Below, one piece after another: positions 1 through 5,503 of a stretch of 5,754 nt of DNA. The notes under the pieces were generated by a model. The model did not search any database, was not told the origin of the DNA, and saw nothing but the letters and a program-made list of their open reading frames with translations. Numbering within the stretch: position 1 is the first letter of the stretch; each line of letters opens with the position of its first letter. Source of the DNA: an uncultured Verrucomicrobia subdivision 3 bacterium (lineage in GTDB: Bacteria; Verrucomicrobiota; Verrucomicrobiae; Limisphaerales; CAMLLE01); the NCBI GenBank assembly GCA_946480555.1, contig CAMLLE010000230.1:1-5754 (forward strand). The letters are read 5' to 3'. The position numbers and the translations under genes were made by a program.

Positions 1-1
1 G

Positions 2-235
2 TTCGGATTGCTGTCGAATCTGGCGCCGGCCACGGAACAGGGATCCACCATTGGCGTCGCGCAAAGCGCGGGAAGCTTGGCGCGAATCTTCGGTCCATTT
101 TTCGCCGCAGCAGTTTACCACCGCAGCCATGCTTTGCCTTATTTGATTTGCGGCAGCATCGCTCTCCTCACCGGACTTTGGGCGGCTCGGGCGTTGCGCG
201 GAGCATCCCGCGCCGCCGCTGAACAGAGCCGTTGA
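2..235 (+). CDS. MFS transporter, C-terminal fragment (5' end outside the window)
   Basis: This is the last 77 residues of a membrane transporter whose start lies left of the window; the frame is open from base 2 and ends at TGA 233-235. The visible part has the pattern typical of the second half of drug/TetA-like major facilitator efflux proteins: a loop with Gly and Gln (around EQGSTIGVAQSAGSLARI), then a helix beginning with GPFFAAAVY, a short loop ending in PY, and a last hydrophobic helix (LICGSIALLTGLWAARAL). It closes with a short polar, Arg/Ala-rich cytoplasmic tail. The family exports small molecules across the inner membrane by proton antiport. The substrate cannot be told from this fragment. 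The next gene on the right is convergent, so this is the end of its transcription unit. The MFS call is firm; the efflux subtype is inferred. Confidence 0.8.
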   Translation, partial: FGLLSNLAPATEQGSTIGVAQSAGSLARIFGPFFAAAVYHRSHALPYLICGSIALLTGLWAARALRGASRAAAEQSR

Positions 236-322
236 TCGTAATTGCGTCGGCAGGGCACGTCTCTCCGAACGCCGCGAATCTGCAACTTCCATGCAGGAAT
301 CAAAAGACCGAGGTTCGGGTAG

Positions 323-345
323 AACGATTCGCGCTGCGAATCGTT
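323..345. terminator. Perfect hairpin between convergent genes, possible bidirectional terminator
   Basis: AACGATTCGC (323-332) and GCGAATCGTT (336-345) are perfect reverse complements separated by the three bases GCT, giving a 10-bp stem with a tight loop. It sits between the transporter stop at 235 and the minus-strand peptidase stop at 377, where a shared terminator is expected. There is no T-run on either strand after the stem, so it is not a textbook intrinsic terminator. It could instead be a palindromic repeat or an RNA-stabilising 3' structure. Confidence 0.4.
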
Positions 346-376
346 GAGCGACAGATCAGAGGTTAGCGAGGTTGCC

Positions 377-1471
377 TCAATTCCTCTTCAACCGGCGTTT
401 TCCTTCGCGCAGCAAACCATCCAAGCGTTTGGGCAGTTTCCCGGCGAGCTTCGGGAATACCGGCATTCTTCTCGCCGCGTGCGCCAGCAGCGCGACCATG
501 CCGGCCGCGTCCTGGACGCTGACAAACTCCGGCGCGATCCGCTCCTTCGGTCCGCAGTTGTGATAATTTCCGAGCGCGACACACACTGCGGCGGTTTCGA
601 AGCCGAACTCCTGATACGCCGTTGCTTCGCACGTGCCGCCGCTCATCAATGCGCGCTGAAACTGAAATCGCCTCCGTTTATTGTTCGCGAGCTGTGTTCC
701 AACTTCCGACAGGAACCGCGTCGCATCAGAGCTGAAAACCGACGCGCGATCTCCCACGCGCACAATCACGCCCTGACCCATTTTCACACCCGGCAGTTCG
801 CGGCTGGTTTCGAGCGAAACAATTAAAGCGTCCTTTGGAAGAATATCTCCGGCCGCGACGGTGAGTGCGCCGTGAAAGCCAACTTCCTCCGCGCGCGAAA
901 TCACGCCGATCACGTTCACGCGCGCACGCATTCGTTTCAGTTCAATCAGCGTGGCGAGAATCGCGGCGACGCCAATCAAGTCGTCGCACGCACGGCCGTG
1001 AACCAATCCCTTCGCCGTCCTGAAATCCGGCAGTTCCCAAACGGCGAAATCACATTTTGCCGCGCCCGGCGTTGAAGCGATGAGTTCGTAACGCTTCTCC
1101 TGGTGACGGAGGCGCCGGCCCAGTCTGGCTGCGGCTCCGTCGGGCATGAGACGCAGCGGCGTTCCCGGTTTGAAATAGCTGTCCGGAACTCCGCCGAGAA
1201 ATCGCGCCGTCAGTTTCGTTCCCCGTTGGGAAATGATTTCAAATCCCGGATGATCCATGTGCGCCGCGAGCGCGAAAGCGCGGCCGCGCTTCGCGGTGTT
1301 CAGCCGGACGAACAGGTTGCCGTATTGATCCGTCCTGCAATCCAGGCGGGCTTCGCGGCAGATGGCCTTCACTTCGTCGTCGACCGCCGTTTCGTGATAG
1401 GGTGCCGCGGGACAGCCCATCAGCCGGCCGGCAATTCGCAGAAATTCCTTTTCGGTCATGGCTCCTCTCAT
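377..1471 (-). CDS. M42-type metallo-aminopeptidase (FrvX/TET-like), divergent
   Basis: A 364-residue protein with the ligand set of the dinuclear-metal M42 aminopeptidases, cytosolic enzymes that trim N-terminal residues from peptides and often form tetrahedral dodecamers. In order: AAHMDHPG (H71 metal ligand, D73 catalytic partner), GRACDDLIGVAA (D163/D164, bridging Asp), SRAEEVGFHGA (E195 general base, E196 ligand), SLETS (E221, usually Asp in archaeal TET enzymes) and GNYHNCG (H304, last ligand, where classical members have an RY-x-HSP-type motif). Residues of roughly 80-140, between the first two ligand motifs, would form the oligomerisation domain. No signal peptide is seen. Length is normal for the family (about 350). 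The ATG at 1471 overlaps the stop of the upstream M48 gene (ATGA). A second in-frame ATG at 1459 lies just after AGAGGAG and may be the real start. The C-terminus is Lys/Arg-rich. M42 versus a related M28/M20 clan branch is not fully settled. Confidence 0.85.
   Translation of the reverse strand: MRGAMTEKEFLRIAGRLMGCPAAPYHETAVDDEVKAICREARLDCRTDQYGNLFVRLNTAKRGRAFALAAHMDHPGFEIISQRGTKLTARFLGGVPDSYFKPGTPLRLMPDGAAARLGRRLRHQEKRYELIASTPGAAKCDFAVWELPDFRTAKGLVHGRACDDLIGVAAILATLIELKRMRARVNVIGVISRAEEVGFHGALTVAAGDILPKDALIVSLETSRELPGVKMGQGVIVRVGDRASVFSSDATRFLSEVGTQLANNKRRRFQFQRALMSGGTCEATAYQEFGFETAAVCVALGNYHNCGPKERIAPEFVSVQDAAGMVALLAHAARRMPVFPKLAGKLPKRLDGLLREGKRRLKRN
1462..1468 (-). promoter_or_regulatory. 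Candidate ribosome binding site for the M42 peptidase
   Basis: On the minus strand AGAGGAG is followed by CC and then ATG at 1459. It falls inside the first codons if translation begins at ATG 1471. The short gap (2-4 bases depending on alignment) is tight but usable, so this motif favours a start at 1459, eight bases after the M48 stop, over the overlapping ATGA start. Either start implies translational coupling to the upstream gene. Confidence 0.4.
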
Positions 1472-2715
1472 GCGCGCAACGCCGCCTCGCGTTCCAGCAA
1501 AGTGGGATGCGAATAATGAAAACCGCTGAAGAGCGGGTGCGGTGTCAGGTTGCTCAGGTTCTTTTCGTTGAGCTTCCGCAGTGCGCCGATCAGCGATTCC
1601 GATTCGTTCATCACCGCCCGCGCGAACGCATCGGCTTCGTATTCGTGTTTGCGGGAAAGCCAGTTGGCCACGGGCGAAAACCAGAAGGTCACCACACCCG
1701 CCAGCATTGCGAAGAGCAACAGCGCCGGTGCAACGTTGCCCGGCTCAAATCCAAACGCGCGATAGAACCAATCGCGTCGCGCGAGCCAGGCCACGGCGTA
1801 GAACGCAGCGCAGGAGCCGATCGCGGAGATGAGCAGCATTTTCGGAATGTGTTTCAGCCGGTAGTGCCCGATCTCATGCGCGAGCACCGCTTCAAGTTCC
1901 GGTTCTCTCAGCTGTTGGATCAGCGTGTCAAACAGCACGATTTTCCGAAAGCGCCCGAAGCCGGTGAAGAACGCGTTGGAATGTTTCGACCGTTTGCTGC
2001 CATCCATTACCTGGATGCTCTGGGCTTGGAATTGAGTTCGCAGGGCGAGCTTCAGCAGCCGCTCCTTCAAGGTTCCTTCCGCGAGCGGCGTGAACTTGTT
2101 GAACAGCGGCATGATCAGCACCGGCGCCAGCACTAGCATCAGGAACTGAAACGCCATCAATGCACCCCACGCCCAGAGCCACCAGTTCGGACCAGTCCAC
2201 TCGAAGATTTTCAGGATCAACACCAGCACCGGATATCCAAGCACCGCGCCCAGCGCGAAACCCTTGATCCGATCCAGCCACCATGTTCTTTGCGTCGTCG
2301 TGTTGAAACCGAAACGTTCCTCCAATCGGAACTGCGCCAGCCATTCGGCCGGCAGGGCGGGAAGGGAAAGCGCAATGCCGGTCAGAAACAGAAACGCGGC
2401 CATGGTCCAGGCGGAGTTGCCGAGCGCCGCGGAGATTCGTTGAAAAATGAACGGCAGTGCGCCGCTGAACAACACGAGCACGAGCACTGCGGTGCCATAA
2501 AGATTTTCCCATTGGCCGAAGCGGCTGCGCGCGAGCGTGTATTCGACGGACTTGCCGTACGTCGTTTCATCGACAAAACCGCGGAACGCCTCTGGCACCG
2601 CGTTCGCATGCTTTCGAACGTGGGCCCGATTCAGCCACGAAAGCCAGAGTTCAGCTGCCAGCCGGAGCGCGATCAGGCCAGCGGCGATCCAGGCTACGGA
2701 TTCAGGAAGAGTCAT
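1468..2715 (-). CDS. M48 family membrane metallopeptidase (CAAX prenyl protease 1 / Ste24-like)
   Basis: A 415-residue integral membrane zinc protease. The N-terminal half (about 1-205) matches the CAAX-protease N-terminal region, with hydrophobic segments near 6-25, 74-92, 103-122, 152-170 and 180-203. The catalytic half holds the family signature DGSKRSKHSNAFFTGFG (238-254), the zinc motif HEIGH (280-284; H280, H284 ligands, E281 catalytic), a further hydrophobic pair (about 293-312 and 328-350), and KHEYEADAFA, where E358 is the third ligand. It ends in the usual SHPTLLERE region (402-410). In eukaryotes this family cleaves prenylated CAAX proteins. Bacterial homologues lack that substrate and are thought to act in membrane protein turnover, so the substrate here is unknown. 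The ATG at 2715 is the first good start and has no visible Shine-Dalgarno. It is the first gene of a minus-strand pair with the M42 peptidase and diverges from panD. All key residues are present. Confidence 0.93.
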   Translation of the reverse strand: MTLPESVAWIAAGLIALRLAAELWLSWLNRAHVRKHANAVPEAFRGFVDETTYGKSVEYTLARSRFGQWENLYGTAVLVLVLFSGALPFIFQRISAALGNSAWTMAAFLFLTGIALSLPALPAEWLAQFRLEERFGFNTTTQRTWWLDRIKGFALGAVLGYPVLVLILKIFEWTGPNWWLWAWGALMAFQFLMLVLAPVLIMPLFNKFTPLAEGTLKERLLKLALRTQFQAQSIQVMDGSKRSKHSNAFFTGFGRFRKIVLFDTLIQQLREPELEAVLAHEIGHYRLKHIPKMLLISAIGSCAAFYAVAWLARRDWFYRAFGFEPGNVAPALLLFAMLAGVVTFWFSPVANWLSRKHEYEADAFARAVMNESESLIGALRKLNEKNLSNLTPHPLFSGFHYSHPTLLEREAALRA

Positions 2716-2854
2716 CGGCGCAAACAGTAATCGCTCTGCGGAGGAAATCCATTGCGCAGACGAAGGCGGAACCGGTTCTGGTCATCTTCTTCAAACCCGG
2801 CCTCGGGCTTCGAGCTTCTGGTTCGATCAGGTTGGGATGGCTCGGAAACGGAGA

Positions 2855-2882
2855 TTGAATCAGGCAGTTCAACCTCTATATT
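2855..2882 (+). promoter_or_regulatory. Possible sigma70-like promoter for panD
   Basis: TTGAAT (2855-2860, four of six matches to TTGACA) and TATATT (2877-2882, five of six to TATAAT) are separated by 16 bases. The predicted start of transcription near 2889 would leave a leader of about 80 bases before panD. It is the best promoter-like pair I see in the 254-bp divergent region. I see no convincing counterpart on the minus strand for the M48 gene. Matches of this quality arise by chance fairly often. Confidence 0.35.
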
Positions 2883-2969
2883 GGGCTCCGCTTCCGGTCT
2901 GTTCGCGCGTTGAAAATTCGCCAGCCGGGACGATGTTGGCTCGGCGCAGATGCGCCCGCTGTGAGTGAA

Positions 2970-3332
2970 ATGCAATTCAATCTGCTGAAATCGAAAATAC
3001 ATCGCGCCACCGTCACGGGCGGAAACGTCCGCTACGAGGGCAGTCTGACCATTGATTCCGAATTGATGGATCAGGTTGGCATGGTTCCCTACGAACGCAT
3101 TCTGTGCAGCAACATGGAAAACGGGAACCGCTTCGAGACCTACGCCATTCCGGGCGATCCCGGTTCGGGCGCCATCATTCTGAACGGCGCCGCCGCGCAC
3201 ATGGGCAAGAAGGGCGATTCCCTCACGATCATGAGCTTCACCACGGTCCCGAAGAAGAAGGCGGCGAAGTGGAAGCCACGCGTCATTGTGCTTGGCGAAA
3301 AGAACCGGATCATTAACAAGCGCGGCATCTGA
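2970..3332 (+). CDS. panD: Aspartate 1-decarboxylase proenzyme
   Basis: A 120-residue protein that decarboxylates L-aspartate to beta-alanine, the precursor of pantothenate and coenzyme A, in the cytoplasm. The proenzyme cuts itself between Gly24 and Ser25; Ser25 becomes the catalytic pyruvoyl group. The visible signature is complete: K9 and H11 near the N-terminus, Y22-E23-G24-S25 at the cleavage site, R54-F-E-T57-Y58 (substrate carboxylate and proton donor region), and N72-G-A-A-A-H77. With the ATG at 2970 these positions coincide with E. coli PanD numbering, which supports this start over upstream in-frame starts at GTG 2961 and ATG 2910. No good Shine-Dalgarno precedes it. The length is close to the usual 120-130. 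No panB, panC or other pantothenate gene is in the window. The C-terminus ends soon after the core fold. Neighbours: divergent from the M48 protease, followed after 27 bp by a GAF protein. Confidence 0.96.
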   Translation: MQFNLLKSKIHRATVTGGNVRYEGSLTIDSELMDQVGMVPYERILCSNMENGNRFETYAIPGDPGSGAIILNGAAAHMGKKGDSLTIMSFTTVPKKKAAKWKPRVIVLGEKNRIINKRGI

Positions 3333-3359
3333 CCGCAGTTGGTGCGGCCGCAAACAACC

Positions 3360-4010
3360 ATGAAGGCGTCCCTCTCTGCCACGGAAGCCAAACGGCTGAA
3401 GGTTCTCTGGCAATATGATGTCCTCGACACCGTGCCAGAAGAGGTGTTCGACGATCTCACCGAACTGGCCGCTCGGATTTGCGAAGCGCCGATTGCGTTG
3501 ATCTCGCTCGTGGATGAAGACCGGCAGTGGTTCAAATCACGTGTCGGCCTCAGCGTGAGTGAAACCTCGCGCGATCTTTCCTTCTGCGCGCTGGCGATTC
3601 AACAGGAAGACCTTTTCATCATCCCGGACGCCACGCGCGACCGCCGGTTCTGCGAGAATCCGCTGGTTATTTCCGAACCCAAAATTCGTTTTTATGCCGG
3701 CGCACCTTTGGTGACACCGGACGGCCATGCCCTTGGAACCTTGTGCGTCATTGATAAAGTTCCGCGCGACCTGCGTCCCGAACAGCAGCAGGCCTTGCGA
3801 GTTCTCGCACGCCACGTCATGACGCAACTGGAATTGCGCCGTCATGCAAAGGAACTGGCACAGGCTCGTCAGACCAATCTGTCGGTCAATGACGAGCTCA
3901 TCCGCGCCCAGGCGGAAATCGCGGGTCTCAAACGTGAATTGGCAACCTTGAAGGATGCGACTGCGTTCAGGTCTTCAAACGGTGAAACCGGCCGCGCGAC
4001 CGCCGGGTAG
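3360..4010 (+). CDS. Stand-alone GAF domain protein with C-terminal coiled coil
   Basis: A 216-residue soluble protein. Residues about 24-160 are a GAF domain of the type usually found at the N-terminus of sensor histidine kinases and GGDEF/EAL proteins. The characteristic stretches are YDVLDTVPEEVFDDLTELA, ALISLVDEDRQWFKSRVGL, ETSRDLSFCALAI, DATRDRRFCENPLV, IRFYAGAPLVTPDGHALG and TLCVIDKVPRDL. After it comes a helical, heptad-like region (about 160-200, rich in Glu, Leu, Ala, Arg) and a short polar tail. No kinase, cyclase or DNA-binding domain follows, so the protein must sense a ligand or redox state and act through partners, or be a truncated signalling protein. I chose ATG 3360, close before the domain; a TTG at 3339 is an alternative. 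Neither has a Shine-Dalgarno. It lies 27 bp after panD on the same strand, so co-transcription is likely. The ligand is unknown. Confidence 0.88.
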   Translation: MKASLSATEAKRLKVLWQYDVLDTVPEEVFDDLTELAARICEAPIALISLVDEDRQWFKSRVGLSVSETSRDLSFCALAIQQEDLFIIPDATRDRRFCENPLVISEPKIRFYAGAPLVTPDGHALGTLCVIDKVPRDLRPEQQQALRVLARHVMTQLELRRHAKELAQARQTNLSVNDELIRAQAEIAGLKRELATLKDATAFRSSNGETGRATAG

Positions 4011-4036
4011 CATTTGAAATTCAGCCGTCTGAAGAA

Positions 4037-5002
4037 TCAGTTGGATTCGGGGAGGACCAGCTCCGCGCGTTTCTGAATGAACTGCGCCATGATGCTGACG
4101 GCAATCTCCGGCACGCTTTGGGAACCGATCCGAATCCCCACCGGACACGCCACGCGCGCCAGTTCTGCCTCCGTTGCGATTCCTTCCTCGCGGAAGTGAT
4201 CGAAGATTGTCCGCGCCTTGCGCGCGCTGCCGATCATGCCGATGAACCGAAACGGCTGATGAATCCAATCCCGCAGCACCAGTGCGTCGTGCCGATGGCC
4301 ACGCGTCACGATCAGCGCGAAGGAGGGAACGTTCGGGATTTTAGCCGCGCACAGATCTTCCCAAAGCCCGGTCCGCACGGTGATGTCGCCAGGGAAATAG
4401 TCTGAGTTCGCGAGGGCAGGGCGGTCATCGAACACCGTAACCGCGAAATCCAACTGAGCCGCAAGCGGCGCGACGGCCTGGGCAATGTGACCGGCGCCGG
4501 CAATCCAAAGCGCGCAGGGCGGCGTTACGGTTTCGCGATACAGCGGCGCCGCAGCGGAAGCGGTGGTCGCGAGCTGAATCGAAAAGTTTTCCGCTATTTC
4601 CCATGTCTGTGTGGTTCGCCGCGCGAGAAGTTCGTCCCAGAATTCGGCTCCAGCCTCCTGCGCATTCGGCAGAATAACTCCGAAGACTTTGCCGCCGCAG
4701 ATCAGACCGTCGTCCCAGCCGAAATCGTGATCTAATAAGAGATCGAACGTTTCGGGCTGGCCGGACTTGAGCGTGGCGATTGCGCGATGCTGAATTTCTG
4801 CTTCGAGACAACCGCCGCCGAGCGTGCCCTTGATTCGTCCGTCGGAATAGAACAGCGCCTTCGCTCCAACCTTTTGCGGACTGGAACCTTTGACACCGGT
4901 GATGATGCCGAGCGCAACCGCTTCGCCACTGCGCGCCGCTTCTGCGAGAGCCTGGAACACGACGTTCTGCACGAGTGGCAGATTACGCGATGAAAACGGC
5001 AC
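4037..5002 (-). CDS. xdhC: XdhC family protein (xanthine dehydrogenase accessory / CoxI-like)
   Basis: A 321-residue protein with both family domains. The N-terminal XdhC/CoxI domain shows GSSPQ (39-43), GTLGGGCLEAE (59-69) and the ICGGKV element (101-106). The C-terminal Rossmann-like XdhC_C domain shows GAGHIAQAVA (169-178), FDDR (191-194), TRGHRHD (233-239), FIGMIGSARK (253-262) and the closing PVGI-x-IGSQSVPEIAVSI stretch (287-304). Known members bind molybdenum cofactor, help its sulfuration and insert it into xanthine dehydrogenase or related molybdenum hydroxylases. The start is a GTG at 5002, because an in-frame TGA lies a dozen codons upstream and no ATG occurs before the domain; GTG 4972 is a shorter alternative. 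Neither has a clear Shine-Dalgarno. It is convergent with the GAF gene (26 bp between stops). No molybdenum hydroxylase subunit gene is visible on either side, so the client enzyme is encoded elsewhere. The symbol reflects family, not a proven client. Confidence 0.92.
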   Translation of the reverse strand: MPFSSRNLPLVQNVVFQALAEAARSGEAVALGIITGVKGSSPQKVGAKALFYSDGRIKGTLGGGCLEAEIQHRAIATLKSGQPETFDLLLDHDFGWDDGLICGGKVFGVILPNAQEAGAEFWDELLARRTTQTWEIAENFSIQLATTASAAAPLYRETVTPPCALWIAGAGHIAQAVAPLAAQLDFAVTVFDDRPALANSDYFPGDITVRTGLWEDLCAAKIPNVPSFALIVTRGHRHDALVLRDWIHQPFRFIGMIGSARKARTIFDHFREEGIATEAELARVACPVGIRIGSQSVPEIAVSIMAQFIQKRAELVLPESN

Positions 5003-5379
5003 AGACCAGAACGCGTTTGAACTGCTGAGCTCAACTCAGCTCCGTTGATGATTTCATTGATTGAGAATCCTGCCTCACACGAACGCCGCGAAGAATTCTT
5101 TTGCGCAAGTTTCGGTTCGCTGAAGGGCGGACGGAGTTGTTTCGAAACCGCTCCGGTTGCTTCGCGATGCGCGCGCGTTCCTATTGATGAAAATCATCCG
5201 CAGACGAGTGCGGATCAGCGCTTCGACTCAATTGCATTTCAGCCGCGCAACAAAGTTGTGAAGAAAAAGTTTGCATGCTCACGCGCTTTTCACCTACAAA
5301 CAGCGAGAATCAATTTTGTTTTGGCGCTTTCACATGATCAACCGCCCAACCCTGAAAAACCGGATCGGAGGTGAGACTA
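5003..5379. other. 377-bp intergenic region, no credible gene
   Basis: This stretch separates the divergent XdhC gene and the lysine micro-ORF. It is visibly richer in A and T than its neighbours. A 109-codon plus-strand frame (5045-5374) spans most of it but resembles no family I know, and its codon third positions are far more A/T-rich than in the flanking genes, so I treat it as chance. Near the XdhC start, GCTGAG (5024-5029) and CTCAGC (5035-5040) form a 6-bp inverted repeat with a 5-base loop, which could be an operator or leader stem. The region must hold the promoters for both flanking genes. The best plus-strand pair I find (TTGCAT 5271-5276, TACAAA 5295-5300, 18-base spacer) is weak. 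Confidence 0.6.
5367..5374 (+). promoter_or_regulatory. Strong Shine-Dalgarno sequence before the lysine-rich micro-ORF
   Basis: GGAGGTGA is an eight-base match to the complement of the 16S rRNA 3' end. It lies five bases before GTG 5380 (eight bases when counted from GGAGG). It is by far the best ribosome binding site in the window. Its position favours GTG 5380 as the start over the in-frame GTG at 5371, which overlaps the motif itself. Confidence 0.7.
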
Positions 5380-5430
5380 GTGGCAGCAAAGAAAAAAGCT
5401 AAAAAGAAAGCCGTCAAAAAGAAGAAGTAG
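5380..5430 (+). CDS. Lysine-rich micro-ORF, 16 codons (polycationic micropeptide or leader peptide)
   Basis: GTG 5380 to TAG 5428-5430 encodes MAAKKKAKKKAVKKKK: ten lysines, four alanines, one valine and the initiator. I recognise no named gene. An in-frame TGA at 5353-5355 shows it is not the tail of a longer frame, so it begins at GTG 5380 (or 5371) and is intact. The very strong Shine-Dalgarno is the main argument for translation. The sequence resembles the Lys/Ala-repeat tails of bacterial histone H1-like and HU-tail proteins that bind DNA or RNA non-specifically, but here there is nothing besides the tail. Alternatives are a leader peptide acting on the exonuclease gene 73 bases downstream, or a decayed histone-like gene that kept its start. 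Lysine codons are mixed AAA and AAG. A 12-bp stem-loop follows 13 bases after the stop. Confidence 0.5.
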   Translation: MAAKKKAKKKAVKKKK

Positions 5431-5443
5431 AACCTCCGTAATT

Positions 5444-5485
5444 CCAGGATGGAAAACCCTGGCTCGGCCGAGGTTTCCATCCTGG
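5444..5485. repeat. Stem-loop with 12-bp arms and inner palindrome
   Basis: CCAGGATGGAAA (5444-5455) and TTTCCATCCTGG (5474-5485) are perfect reverse complements around an 18-base loop, and the loop contains the palindrome CTCGGCCGAG (5463-5472). No T-run follows on the plus strand, so it is not a standard intrinsic terminator. CCTGG occurs twice (5458-5462 and 5481-5485), so the left end CCAGG can pair with either copy, giving two exclusive folds. It lies between the micro-ORF stop (5430) and the exonuclease ATG (5504). It could be a weak terminator for the micro-ORF, an RNA-stability element, an attenuator-like switch or a protein-binding site. Confidence 0.6.
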
Positions 5486-5503
5486 TGCTTCCCTCCTCCA
5501 CTC

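Noticed and set aside
344..2136. Several plus-strand frames (such as 344-826, 1103-1516, 1402-2136) opposite the M42 and M48 genes
   Set aside because: They are antisense shadows of two well-supported metallopeptidase genes, with Arg/Gln/His-rich composition typical of reverse-frame translation in GC-rich DNA.
2712..3413. Long minus-strand frame opposite panD
   Set aside because: It is the antisense shadow of panD and its upstream region, with no recognisable protein features. The PanD catalytic signature fixes the coding strand.
4020..4033. TTCAG-CCGT-CTGAA inverted repeat between the GAF and XdhC stops as a terminator
   Set aside because: The stem is only five base pairs and mostly A/T, and no T-run follows. 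It is too weak to call in a 26-bp convergent gap, although transcription must end near here.
5045..5374. 109-codon plus-strand frame upstream of the micro-ORF
   Set aside because: It has no recognisable domain, A/T-rich third positions unlike the neighbours, no RBS, and it ends within the Shine-Dalgarno of the micro-ORF. It most likely reflects a chance absence of stops.
5392..5421. Slippery A-runs in the lysine ORF as a programmed frameshift site
   Set aside because: The A-AAA-AAG heptamer is not in the required reading phase, and the alternative frames do not lead to a sensible product.
5381..5503. Open frame running through the lysine stretch into the exonuclease, suggesting an N-terminal extension or a +1 frameshift fusion
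   Set aside because: The exonuclease frame is indeed open from 5381, but it has no ATG or GTG before 5504, the extension reads as Arg/Pro-rich nonsense, and the family core starts right at the 5504 ATG. A -1 shift from the lysine codons ends at TAA 5439-5441 and gives no fusion.
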